A stretch of 64,000 nucleotides of DNA from Streptoalloteichus hindustanus (GTDB lineage: Bacteria; Actinomycetota; Actinomycetes; Mycobacteriales; Pseudonocardiaceae), in assembly GCF_900129375.1 (NCBI RefSeq), contig NZ_FQVN01000001.1, forward strand, positions 1 through 64,000. The letters are read 5' to 3'. Positions 1 to 7,739 of this stretch are shown here, piece by piece. The notes under the pieces are model-generated. The model was given only the letters and a program-made list of their open reading frames with translations. It had not been told where the DNA came from and made no database searches. Within the stretch, counting starts at the first letter, position 1. Each line of letters opens with the position of its first letter. The position numbers were made by a program, and so were the translations under genes.

Positions 1-2
1 GG

Positions 3-926
3 TCGGAGCCGGAGGAGCGTCCGACGATGGGTCAGGCGCGGGAGGCGTTGGCGGCGGTGGCCGCGGGTAAGCCGCTTCCGGCCGGGTTGGGTGAGACGGT
101 GGCGGTGGTGCCGCCGTGGCAGTCGGGTGCGCCGACCCAGGCCGTGGTCACCAAGGCGGTGGCGGCTCCGCCCGTCCCGCCCCGCCCGCACACCCCGCCG
201 CGCCAGCCGGTCGCCCAGCCCTCGATGACGCGCGTCGACTCGCGCCCGCCCGTGACCAGCGCGCCCAAGCCGACCCGGGTCGCCGAGATCGCCCCGGTGC
301 CGGCGACGAACGGCCGCCCGGCCGCCCCCACCCACCAGGACCCGCCGCCCCCACCGCCGCGCCGTCCGGCCGCCGCGCCACGACCCGCGGCCCCGGCGCC
401 CGCACCGAAGCCGCGTCGGAGCGGCCTGGTCTACCTCGCGCTGCTGCTGGTGGCCGGCGTGGCCGGTGTCCTCATCGCGACTTCGCTGATGAACAGGACC
501 AACAGCACCGGCGCGGACCCCGGCACCAGCGGCGGCAAGGGGAACCAGACCGCGACCCACGCCCCGACGCCCTCGTCCTCGTCGAAGTCCCCGAAGGTCA
601 ACGAGGGGCCGTCCGGCAGCCCGGCCCAGGCGGTACAGGACTTCTACGCGGCGGTACCCGACACGGAAATCCTGCGCAGCAAGCTCAGCGTCCGCGGCAA
701 GGCCGCCTATACCGAGCAGGGTGAGCTGTCATTCTTGGCGGGCCTCAAGAAGGCTGAGATCATCGACGGGCCACACCCCATGGGGGACGGGCGGTACTCG
801 GTTCTCGTTCGTTTCATCAAGAAGGACAACTCGTCCGAGAACCGCCGCATGTACCACCCCGTGATCGCGGCACCAGAAGGCAGCGGCTACCTGGTCGACA
901 ACTTCCGCTGGTCCGGCAACACCTGA
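3..926 (+). CDS. Serine/threonine protein kinase, C-terminal part (5' end outside window)
   Basis: The open frame runs off the left edge. Its first residues (SEPEERPTMGQAREAL) read as the last helix of a eukaryotic-type kinase lobe, where an Arg-Pro pair follows an acidic stretch. The ATG at 27 lies inside that helix, so it is not the real start. After it come about 120 Pro/Ala-rich residues (a juxtamembrane linker), one membrane segment encoded near 425-490 (VYLALLLVAGVAGVLIA), and about 140 residues that should lie outside the cell and do not resemble PASTA repeats. The layout is that of a Hanks-type membrane sensor kinase. Its ligand and substrates cannot be told from what is visible. A strong terminator follows 20 bp after the stop. 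Confidence 0.82.
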   Translation, partial: SEPEERPTMGQAREALAAVAAGKPLPAGLGETVAVVPPWQSGAPTQAVVTKAVAAPPVPPRPHTPPRQPVAQPSMTRVDSRPPVTSAPKPTRVAEIAPVPATNGRPAAPTHQDPPPPPPRRPAAAPRPAAPAPAPKPRRSGLVYLALLLVAGVAGVLIATSLMNRTNSTGADPGTSGGKGNQTATHAPTPSSSSKSPKVNEGPSGSPAQAVQDFYAAVPDTEILRSKLSVRGKAAYTEQGELSFLAGLKKAEIIDGPHPMGDGRYSVLVRFIKKDNSSENRRMYHPVIAAPEGSGYLVDNFRWSGNT

Positions 927-946
927 TCCAAACCCCACATCCGTTG

Positions 947-980
947 AAGTGGGCTCCCGGCTTCGGCCGGGAGCCCACTT
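947..980 (+). terminator. Rho-independent terminator after the kinase gene
   Basis: A perfect 15-bp stem (arms 947-961 and 966-980) closes a TTCG tetraloop and is followed by CGCTTTTTCT. This is an unusually canonical terminator for so GC-rich a genome. It lies between the kinase stop and the convergent LysR gene, so the stem could stop transcripts from both sides, but the T-run is on the + side. Confidence 0.9.
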
Positions 981-1011
981 CGCTTTTTCTCTGACTTCGG
1001 CCGGGATCCCG

Positions 1012-1926
1012 CTATTCGTGGGCGCACACGGCTTCGGCCGCGTTGGTCAGGGCGTGGAGGAAGCCCTGGACCGCCGGGTGGTCGTGTTGGCTCTCGCGGG
1101 CGGCCGCGTAGATCTGGCGGACCGGCTCCGGGTTCCGCAGCGGGCGGACCGCGACGCCGGGGTGCGTGATCCCCAGGCCGAGCGTCGGGATCAACGCCAT
1201 GCCCAGCCCCGCCGCGACGAAGCCCTGGGCGGACGGGAAGTCGTCGGAGACGGCCGACGGGTTGGGCGTGAAGCCGGCGGCCGCGCAGGCGTCGAGCACC
1301 AGTTGCCGGCAGGGCCCGGGGAAGGACACCGCCTCCACCCAGGGCTCGCCGGCGAGCCGGGCCAGGTCGACCGGCCCGCTCTCCTCGGCGAGCGGGTGCT
1401 CCCTGGGCAACACCACGCGGTACGGGTCGTCCAGGAGGTGCAGGAACCGCACGCCCGGCAGGACGGGCACCGCGCCGATGACCACGACCACCGCGAGGTC
1501 CGCCTCGCCGGTGAGGACCTCGGCCAGCGGGTCCTGCGGATCGCGGAGCGCGAGGTCGAGCTGCACGTCCGGGTGGGAGCGGCGGAACGCGGCGACGGCG
1601 GGAGGCACGAGCATCGCGCCGGCGGTGGCGAAGAAGGTGACGCGCAGCCGTCCGGTCCGACCCGCGCGCAGGTCGGCCAGTTCGGCCTCGGCGGCCGCGA
1701 GCTGCGCGGTGAGGACGGCGGCGTGCTTGGCGAGCAGCAGCCCGGCGGCAGTGGGCCGCACGCCCCGGCCCGCCTTCTCCAGGAGCGAAGTGCGCGCCTC
1801 CTTCTCCAGCACGGCGAGCTGCTGGCTGATCGCCGACGGGGTGTAACCGAGGTTGGCGGCGGCGGCCGTGACCGAGCCGCTGCTCACCACCGCCCGCAGG
1901 ATCTGCAACCGACGCACGTCCAGCAT
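1012..1926 (-). CDS. LysR-family transcriptional regulator
   Basis: A 304-residue LysR-type regulator. The N-terminal winged helix (residues 1-60, MLDVRRLQILRAVVSSGSVT then a recognition helix with PSAISQQLAVLEKEA) is typical, and a substrate-binding domain fills residues 90-300. The frame is open further upstream, but the ATG at 1926 is preferred because GGTGGG lies just before it and family members begin this way. It is divergent from an EamA transporter gene across 183 bp, an arrangement in which a LysR protein usually controls its neighbour in response to a small molecule. The effector is unknown. Confidence 0.9.
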   Translation of the reverse strand: MLDVRRLQILRAVVSSGSVTAAAANLGYTPSAISQQLAVLEKEARTSLLEKAGRGVRPTAAGLLLAKHAAVLTAQLAAAEAELADLRAGRTGRLRVTFFATAGAMLVPPAVAAFRRSHPDVQLDLALRDPQDPLAEVLTGEADLAVVVVIGAVPVLPGVRFLHLLDDPYRVVLPREHPLAEESGPVDLARLAGEPWVEAVSFPGPCRQLVLDACAAAGFTPNPSAVSDDFPSAQGFVAAGLGMALIPTLGLGITHPGVAVRPLRNPEPVRQIYAAARESQHDHPAVQGFLHALTNAAEAVCAHE

Positions 1927-1934
1927 GCACCCAC

Positions 1935-1990
1935 CGTACAGATCTACTAAATGTTTCGTCCACAATTATTCACTTGATCTGACGCATGCG
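1935..1990. promoter_or_regulatory. AT-rich divergent promoter/operator between lysR and eamA
   Basis: This is a short AT-rich island (tactaaatgtttc, acaattattcacttgat) in an otherwise GC-rich intergenic region. LysR proteins usually bind dyads with a T-N11-A core near their own promoter, and this is the only stretch here that could hold them. No exact site can be fixed by eye. Confidence 0.35.
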
Positions 1991-2109
1991 GGGACGCAAG
2001 GTGGAGGAGCCGCCGCGCCGCCCGGAGGTCGGGACGACAACGGTCGTCCCGCGCCCGGACCCGACAGGGCGCGGGCGGAACACCCACCACCCAATCCTGG
2101 AGGATCACC

Positions 2110-3072
2110 GTGACAAGCCCGGGGAGTCTGCTCCGCCTCGGCGTCCTCGCGTTGCTCTGGGGGTCCAGCTTCCTGTGGATCAAGCTGGGCCTCGACGCGT
2201 TCTCCCCGGTCCAGCTCGTGCTCGTGCGGTTGGGCCTGGCCGCCGTGGTCCTGCTGGCGATCCTGCGGGTTCGCCGGATCGCGCTGCCGAGTGGCGGGAA
2301 GCTGTGGGCGCACCTGGCGGTCGCCGCGCTGTTCGCCAACGCTCTGCCGTTCGTGCTGTTCGCGATCGGCGAGCAGACGGTGGACACCGGGCTGGCCGGC
2401 GTGCTCAACAGCACGATGCCGCTGTGGACACTGCTGATCGCGCTGCTCGTGCGCCAGGAGCGCCGCCTGAGCTGGGTCAGGGGCGCCGGCCTCGCGCTCG
2501 GCTTCGCCGGCACCCTGCTGATCTTCGCGCCGTGGCAGGCCGGCGGCGTCCTGAGCTGGGCGTCCCTGACCATCCTCGGCGCGGCGCTGAGCTACGGCCT
2601 CTCGGCGGTGTACATGGCGCGGTACCTGGCGGGGCACGGCGTCCCGCCGGTCGCGGTCGCCACCGGCCAGATGATCTGCGCGACCGGCTGGACGGCCCTG
2701 GCGCTGCCCTTCGGCGGACTGCAGGCGGTGCGCTGGAGCCCGGTTCCGCTCCTGGCCGTCGCCGTCCTCGGCGTCTTCGGCACCGCGTTGGCGTTCATCG
2801 CCTACTACCGGCTGATCGCCGACGAGGGCCCCACCATCGCGTCCACCACGGCCTACCTGATGCCGATCGTGTCGGTGCTGCTCGGCGCGGTCGTCCTGGA
2901 CGAGTCGCTGCACCCGAGGGTCCTGGCCGGCATGGCCGTGATCCTCGTCGGCGTCGCGCTGACCCGCCTCTCCGTGCGGCGGCGGGCCCGGGTCGAGCCG
3001 ACCACGCCGTCCCCGCCGTCGACCGTCACCCCCGCCCGCCTCGCGGCCCCGACCGCCAGCGCGGGCGACTGA
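2110..3072 (+). CDS. EamA (DMT superfamily) transporter
   Basis: A 320-residue protein with ten predicted membrane helices arranged as two EamA repeats. The first repeat starts RLGVLALLWGSSFLWIKLGL and the second covers about residues 150-290 with the typical AxxxYY and a conserved Glu-Ser near the end (LDESLHPRVLAG). It starts at GTG 2110 with TGGAGG 7 bp upstream. Family members export amino acids, metabolites or drugs. With the divergent LysR gene it forms a regulator-exporter pair, and the substrate cannot be inferred. The C-terminal 30 residues are an Arg/Pro/Thr-rich cytoplasmic tail. Confidence 0.9.
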   Translation: MTSPGSLLRLGVLALLWGSSFLWIKLGLDAFSPVQLVLVRLGLAAVVLLAILRVRRIALPSGGKLWAHLAVAALFANALPFVLFAIGEQTVDTGLAGVLNSTMPLWTLLIALLVRQERRLSWVRGAGLALGFAGTLLIFAPWQAGGVLSWASLTILGAALSYGLSAVYMARYLAGHGVPPVAVATGQMICATGWTALALPFGGLQAVRWSPVPLLAVAVLGVFGTALAFIAYYRLIADEGPTIASTTAYLMPIVSVLLGAVVLDESLHPRVLAGMAVILVGVALTRLSVRRRARVEPTTPSPPSTVTPARLAAPTASAGD

Positions 3073-3086
3073 ACGACCCGCACGCC

Positions 3087-3122
3087 CCGGTGGCGCGGCG
3101 CCTCCCGGTGTCGCGCCACCGG
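3087..3122. terminator. Inverted repeat between convergent eamA and response-regulator genes
   Basis: Perfect 11-bp arms (3087-3097 and 3112-3122, CCGGTGGCGCG) enclose a 14-nt loop. There is no T-run. Its place between two convergent stop codons suggests a bidirectional terminator. Confidence 0.5.
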
Positions 3123-3137
3123 CGCGTCCGGCCCGGC

Positions 3138-3174
3138 GTCAGGCAGAACCGCTGTCAGGCAGAACCGCTGTCAG
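3138..3174. repeat. Tandem 16-bp duplication at the stop codon of the response regulator
   Basis: gtcaggcagaaccgct occurs twice in a row (3138-3153, 3154-3169) and is followed by the first five bases of a third copy. That third partial copy holds the TGA stop of the regulator gene, so copies of the stop-codon context follow in its 3' flank. Confidence 0.9.
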
Positions 3175-3863
3175 ACGAGCCGGCGGTCCGACGCCCAGCG
3201 GGACAGCTCGTAACGGTTGGAGAGCTGGGTCTTGCGCAACACGCTCGACACGTGCGTCTCCACCGTCTTGACCGAGATGAACAGCTCGGAGGCGATCTCC
3301 TTGTAGGCGTAGCCCCGGGCGAGCAGCCGCAGCACGTCCCGCTCGCGCGGCGTGAGCAGGTCCAACTCGGGGTCCCGGATCGGGGCCGCGCCCGGCCGGT
3401 CGGCGAAGGCGTCGAGCACGAACCCGGCCAGCCGCGGGGAGAACACCGCGTCGCCCTCGGCGACCCGGCACACCGCCTCGGCCAGCTCGCGCCCGGAGAT
3501 CGTCTTGGTCACGTAGCCGCGCGCGCCGGCGCGGATCACCGCGATGACGTCCTCGGCCGCGTCCGAGACCGACAGCGCCAGGAACACCACCTCGGGCAGG
3601 GTGGGCCGGACGCGGCGCAGCACCTCCGCGCCCCCGCCGTCGGGCATGTGCACGTCCAGGAGCACCACGTCCGGGCGATAGTGGCCGATGCCGGCCACCG
3701 CCTCGTCCACGGACCCGGCCTCGCCGACCACCTGCACGGTGTCCGCCGCGTGGTCCAGCTCCGCCCGCACCCCGGTGCGGAACAACGCGTGGTCGTCGAC
3801 CAGGAAGACCCGCACCGGGCGGCTTCCCGTCTCCGCCGTGCCCTGCGCTTCCTGGTCGCTCAC
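3171..3863 (-). CDS. NarL/LuxR-family response regulator
   Basis: A 230-residue regulator. The receiver domain (about residues 18-135) has the acidic pair DDH, the phosphoacceptor Asp in VVLLDVHMPDGG and Lys in YVTKTISG. A LuxR helix-turn-helix follows near residues 165-225 (LTPRERDVLRLLARG, then KTVETHVSSVLRKT). The start is GTG 3863 with AGGAGG 7 bp upstream; its GTGA overlaps the stop of the sensor kinase, so the two are translationally coupled and form one two-component system. Because the kinase carries a PspC domain and the divergent gene is also PspC/LiaF-like, the system probably senses envelope stress (inference). Confidence 0.93.
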   Translation of the reverse strand: MSDQEAQGTAETGSRPVRVFLVDDHALFRTGVRAELDHAADTVQVVGEAGSVDEAVAGIGHYRPDVVLLDVHMPDGGGAEVLRRVRPTLPEVVFLALSVSDAAEDVIAVIRAGARGYVTKTISGRELAEAVCRVAEGDAVFSPRLAGFVLDAFADRPGAAPIRDPELDLLTPRERDVLRLLARGYAYKEIASELFISVKTVETHVSSVLRKTQLSNRYELSRWASDRRLV

Positions 3864-5209
3864 CGTCGTGCCTCCTTGCCGGCGCTCTTCGCCCCGTTGC
3901 GGGAACGCGGCATCTCCAGCTGGACCTCCGTGCCCTCGCCGGGCGCGGTGCGCAGCCGGACCTTGCCGCCGTGCCTCTCCATCCTCCCCCGGATCGAGTC
4001 GGCGAGGCCATGCCGGTCCTCGGACACCGCCTCCGGGTCGAAGCCCTTGCCCCGGTCCCGCACGTAGACCTGCACCCGCTCGGGCTCCACCTCGGCGTAC
4101 ACGCTGATCTCGCCCACCCCGGCGTGCTTGGCCGCGTTGACGACGGCCTCCCTGGCCGCGAGCACCACCGCCACCAGCCGTTCGTCCAGCTCGCAGTCCC
4201 CCACCACGACCTGCTGGACCTTGACCGCGAAGGCGTCCTCCACCTCGCCGCAGGCGGTGGCCACCGCCTCGGCCAGGTTCCCCGCCGGGCCGGCCCCCGC
4301 GCCGGCCTCCCCCTCCGGCCCCCGCCGGCCGTAGCCGGACGGGCCGTAGAGCCAGCCGCGGAGCTGCCGCTCCTGGCCCCGCGCGAGCCGGAGCACCTCG
4401 CGGGGCACGTCCGGCTGCTTCTGGATCAACGCCAGGGTCTGCAGGACCGAGTCGTGCAGGTGGGCGGCGATCTCGGCGCGCTCCTCGGTGCGGATGCGCG
4501 CCCTGCGCTCCTCGTTGAGGTCGCGCACCAGCCGCAGCCACCACGGGACGGTCAGCACCGCGACGCCGACCAGGGTGGCCAGCACGGCCACCACGGCCGA
4601 CTGCATGGCGGCGAAGTCCACCTTGGTCAGCAGGAACATCGCCATGCCGGTGACCACGAGGCCGACGCCGCCGAGCACCCGGACGACGGCGGACGCGCCG
4701 CCCCCGCCCATCAGCGCGCCGGCGACCCCCGAGCGGGCCGAGCCGAGCCAGCGCCGGCGCTGGGCCTCGTCCGCCTCACGCCAGACCACGGCGGTGCCGA
4801 CGAGCACCGCGCCGAGCGGGCCGATGACCCACCGGCCGATGGTCCCGGTCAGCGCGCCGGCCGCGATCGCGAGGCCGACGCCCAGCACCGCCAGGCCGAT
4901 GCCCTGCATCCGCTCCGTGGACGACTCCTCGCGCGACGGCGCGTCCGCCGGCTCGGGCGCCATGCTGATCCACAGCAGGCCGTAGGCGAGCACACCGGCC
5001 CCGCCGAGCGCCGCCAACGCCGTGAACACACCGCGCACCCACAGCACGGGCACGCCCAGGTGGTCGGCGACCCCCGCCGCCACACCCCCCACGACCCGGC
5101 CGGAGCGCTGCCGAACCAGCGGTGCGTGGGCCGACCCGGTGGTCGCCGGGTCGTCTCCCGTCCGCGCCGCGGCCACCCCCGGCCACCGCACCGACTCCAC
5201 CACCGCCAC
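3860..5209 (-). CDS. PspC-domain sensor histidine kinase
   Basis: From the start chosen here this is a 449-residue membrane kinase. An N-terminal PspC domain (RQRSGRVVGGVAAGVADHLG) with its membrane helix is followed by further helices. A HisKA_3 phosphoacceptor motif (AHLHDSVLQTLALI) and an HATPase with N box (EAVVNAAKHAG) and G1 box (DRGKGFDPEA) complete it. The frame stays open to 5452, but that would overlap the divergent gene. GTG 5209 or GTG 5203, next to a GGGGGGAG stretch, are better starts, and the choice between them is uncertain. It is partner of the downstream regulator and divergent from another PspC gene. Confidence 0.85.
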   Translation of the reverse strand: MAVVESVRWPGVAAARTGDDPATTGSAHAPLVRQRSGRVVGGVAAGVADHLGVPVLWVRGVFTALAALGGAGVLAYGLLWISMAPEPADAPSREESSTERMQGIGLAVLGVGLAIAAGALTGTIGRWVIGPLGAVLVGTAVVWREADEAQRRRWLGSARSGVAGALMGGGGASAVVRVLGGVGLVVTGMAMFLLTKVDFAAMQSAVVAVLATLVGVAVLTVPWWLRLVRDLNEERRARIRTEERAEIAAHLHDSVLQTLALIQKQPDVPREVLRLARGQERQLRGWLYGPSGYGRRGPEGEAGAGAGPAGNLAEAVATACGEVEDAFAVKVQQVVVGDCELDERLVAVVLAAREAVVNAAKHAGVGEISVYAEVEPERVQVYVRDRGKGFDPEAVSEDRHGLADSIRGRMERHGGKVRLRTAPGEGTEVQLEMPRSRNGAKSAGKEARR

Positions 5210-5430
5210 TCCCCCCGTCCCTCGGTCCGCCCCACGGCCTCCCGTGTCGACCGCGCCGACTATGCCGACTGTGCCGACCGCGCCGGCTCCGGCGTTCACC
5301 GTGACATCGTCACACTCGCACACCGGCGGAACATCCGGGGACGACCCCGGTCCCCGCGGCCCCGGCCTCCGGGGCGGGTCAGGGGGCTCCCCGATGTGGT
5401 GGTGACGGCGGGCAGGGGAGTCTGGACGAC

Positions 5431-6900
5431 GTGAGCGGGACGCAGGGCACACCGAGGCGGTGGGGCGCCGTCGAGGAGACGGCGGGGGACTTCTGGGCGA
5501 CCAGGCCGCGCCGACCGCGGGTCGGGCGCAAGGTCGCGGGCGTCGCGGCCGGCATCGGCCGGCGCTACGGCGTCGACCCGGTGCTGGTGCGGGTCGCGTT
5601 CGCGATGCTCACCTTCTCCGGGGGCGTCGGACTGCTGTTGTACGTGCTGGGCTGGCTGTTGCTGCCCGAGGACGGCGACGAGGTGTCGGCGGTGGAGGGG
5701 TTGTTGCACCGGGGGCGCGCCTCGACGTCCGGCGCGCTCACGGCGGCGCTCGCGCTGGGCCTGATCCCGATCAGCGCGTACGTGTTCGACGGCGACGTCT
5801 CGGCCTTCGTGTCCCTGGCCCTCGCCGGCGGCGCGCTGTACCTGCTGCACCGCGCCCGGGGCCAGGAGAACCGGGAGTTCGGGGCGGCCGCGCCGGCACC
5901 GGCGTGGTCGGACGTACCGCCGGCGACCCAGCCCGGTCCCACCGGCACCCCAGGGCCCACCGGGCCCGTCGGCCCGATGGGGCAGACGGGCGCGATGGGT
6001 CCAGCCGGTCCGGCCGGCGTCGCCGAGCCGCCAACGGTGGCGTCGGCCACGCAGCCGTTCTCGACCCAGGCCGCGGCCCCCGCCCCGCCGCCGGCCGAGC
6101 CCACGCCGCCTCCGGCACCGACACCGTTCCCCGGCGCGACGTTCCCGCCCGTGGCCGAACCGGCCGCGAGCACCCCGCCCGCGGACCCGCTGTCCCCGAC
6201 CCCGTCCGCACCGCCCGCCTGGGACCCGCTCGGCACGGCGCCGTTCGCCTGGGACCTGCCGGAGCCCGCGCCGTCGCGCGTCGAGGAGCCGCCGACGCCG
6301 CGACGCCGGTCGCGGGTCACCGCGGTGACCTTCGCGTTGTCCCTGGTCGCCGGCGGTGTGGGCATGCTGCTCGTGCCGAAGATCTCGTGGTCGCAGGTGC
6401 CGGGCATCGTGCTCGCCGTGCTCGGCCTCGGCATGGTGGTCGGGTCGTTCGTGCGGGGCGGCCGCGGCCTGATCCCGCTCGCGATCCCAGTCGCCTTCTT
6501 CGCGATGGCCAGTGGCGCGGGGATGCCGGTGAACCAGTGGGAGGGCGCCGGCACCCAGCACGCCAGCCCGACGGCGGTCACCGACGTGCAGCCGTCGTAC
6601 ACGCTCAGCGCCGGAGACATCGACCTCGACCTCTCCCAGCTGCGACTCGGCAAGGACGACCAGGTGACCACGCGGGTGGGGGTGAACCTGGGCAACGTGA
6701 CCGTCCGCGTGCCGCGCGACGCCGACGTCCAGGTGGAGTGCACCTCCGGGCTGGGCGAAGTCCAGTGCCTGGGCCAGTGGGCGAACGGCACGCGGCGGTC
6801 GATGCGGATCGAGGACAACGGACCGGACGGGCCCGGCGGCGGAAAGATCGTGCTGGACGCGCGGACCGGCATGGGCAACGTGGAGGTGCTCCGTGACTGA
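5431..6900 (+). CDS. PspC/LiaF-like membrane protein with a collagen-like segment
   Basis: A 489-residue protein. Residues 25-80 form a PspC domain (RKVAGVAAGIGRRYGVDPVLVR plus a membrane helix). Two further helices follow, then about 150 residues of Pro/Thr/Gly-rich linker. Within the linker, residues 169-198 are ten consecutive Gly-X-Y triplets as in collagen. Two more helices precede a C-terminal domain (about 395-489) that resembles the LiaF-type beta domain (AGDIDLDLSQL ... GNVTVRVPRDADV). It starts at GTG 5431 with GGGGAG upstream. It is divergent from a PspC-type sensor kinase, and a Lia-like role as regulator or reporter of cell-envelope stress is inferred. Confidence 0.82.
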   Translation: MSGTQGTPRRWGAVEETAGDFWATRPRRPRVGRKVAGVAAGIGRRYGVDPVLVRVAFAMLTFSGGVGLLLYVLGWLLLPEDGDEVSAVEGLLHRGRASTSGALTAALALGLIPISAYVFDGDVSAFVSLALAGGALYLLHRARGQENREFGAAAPAPAWSDVPPATQPGPTGTPGPTGPVGPMGQTGAMGPAGPAGVAEPPTVASATQPFSTQAAAPAPPPAEPTPPPAPTPFPGATFPPVAEPAASTPPADPLSPTPSAPPAWDPLGTAPFAWDLPEPAPSRVEEPPTPRRRSRVTAVTFALSLVAGGVGMLLVPKISWSQVPGIVLAVLGLGMVVGSFVRGGRGLIPLAIPVAFFAMASGAGMPVNQWEGAGTQHASPTAVTDVQPSYTLSAGDIDLDLSQLRLGKDDQVTTRVGVNLGNVTVRVPRDADVQVECTSGLGEVQCLGQWANGTRRSMRIEDNGPDGPGGGKIVLDARTGMGNVEVLRD

Positions 6901-7129
6901 CCAGGACAAGAGCGGCGTCCAGCGTCGGGGCGGCGGGGACGGGCGCCGGCGCGGGCTGGACGTGCTCACGTTCCTCGCGGGCCTGGTCGCGCTGGGCGCG
7001 GCGGGCTACAACCTCACCGACGGCAAGCTCTGGTTCCCCGACTGGGACCTGCGGTGGGTGCTCGCGGGCGGCGCGGTGGCCGTCGGCCTGCTGATGCTCA
7101 TCGCCTCGCTCCGCCCGCGTCGCAAGTAG
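6893..7129 (+). CDS. Small two-helix membrane protein
   Basis: A 78-residue protein that starts at GTG 6893, 8 bp inside the preceding PspC gene, so it is probably translated with it. A charged N terminus (about 20 residues, RRGGGDGRRRG) is followed by two hydrophobic segments (LTFLAGLVALGAAGYNL and WVLAGGAVAVGLLMLIASL) and an RPRRK tail. The function is unknown. The overlap suggests it works with the PspC/LiaF-like protein in the membrane. Confidence 0.75.
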   Translation: MTDQDKSGVQRRGGGDGRRRGLDVLTFLAGLVALGAAGYNLTDGKLWFPDWDLRWVLAGGAVAVGLLMLIASLRPRRK

Positions 7130-7158
7130 CCCCGCCGGCCCCTGGCCGATGGGAGCGG

Positions 7159-7602
7159 TCAGCACCAGAACCACGGGCAGGTCCGCGTGGTGGTCGTGGT
7201 CGTGGGGGTGGGCGCCGGTGTCGGCTTCGGCGAGGTCCGGGGGACGGTCGTGGTGGTCGGATCCGGGGGACGGGCCGAGGTCGGCGGCGCCGCGGTGGCC
7301 TGGGGGGCGCTGGTCGACGCCGCTCCGCTGGTGGAGGTGGCCGACAGCGGCGTGGACCGGGGCGGGGCCGACGTGGTGGACGAGTTGGTCGTCGTGCCGC
7401 TCGTGGCGGTGGTGGCCCCGGACGGGGCGACGGTCGTCGACGTGGTGACAGAGGCAGGGCCCAGCGAGGGAGTCGACGTCTCCTCGAAGTAGTCCCGGGA
7501 CGCCGGAGCCGGTGCCCGCTGGTCCGTCAGACCCAGACAGAGCAGGGCGGATAACGCCACACCGACCAGGGCTCCGATCGCGAGCCGGCCCTGCCCGCTC
7601 AT
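7159..7602 (-). CDS. Ser/Thr/Pro-rich exported or membrane-anchored protein
   Basis: About 147 residues. A single N-terminal hydrophobic segment (LAIGALVGVALSALLCLGL) could be a signal peptide or anchor; there is a Cys in it but no clean lipobox. The rest is low-complexity Ser/Thr/Pro/Ala with runs of Thr, and the chain ends in CPWFWC, a compact aromatic motif between two Cys. It may be a surface protein that is heavily O-mannosylated (inference from composition). The start is either ATG 7602 or a GTG four codons upstream; neither has a strong ribosome site. No family was recognised. Confidence 0.6.
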   Translation of the reverse strand: MSGQGRLAIGALVGVALSALLCLGLTDQRAPAPASRDYFEETSTPSLGPASVTTSTTVAPSGATTATSGTTTNSSTTSAPPRSTPLSATSTSGAASTSAPQATAAPPTSARPPDPTTTTVPRTSPKPTPAPTPTTTTTTRTCPWFWC

Positions 7603-7665
7603 CTCGGCGAGCACCGGAACTGCCTATCGTGCTCGCCCGATCGGGTCAAGCGATCTCCGTGAACG

Positions 7666-7705
7666 GGGGCGGACGCCACACGTGGCCACGCGTGGCGCCC
7701 GCCCC
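7666..7705 (-). terminator. Stem-loop downstream of guaA
   Basis: Imperfect 14-bp arms (7666-7679 and 7692-7705, one mismatch) lie about 35 bp past the guaA stop. There is no T-run, as is common in GC-rich actinobacteria. Probably a terminator for guaA. Confidence 0.5.
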
Positions 7706-7739
7706 GTCCCTCAGCCGCGACCGAGGTGCCGGCCGGCGG

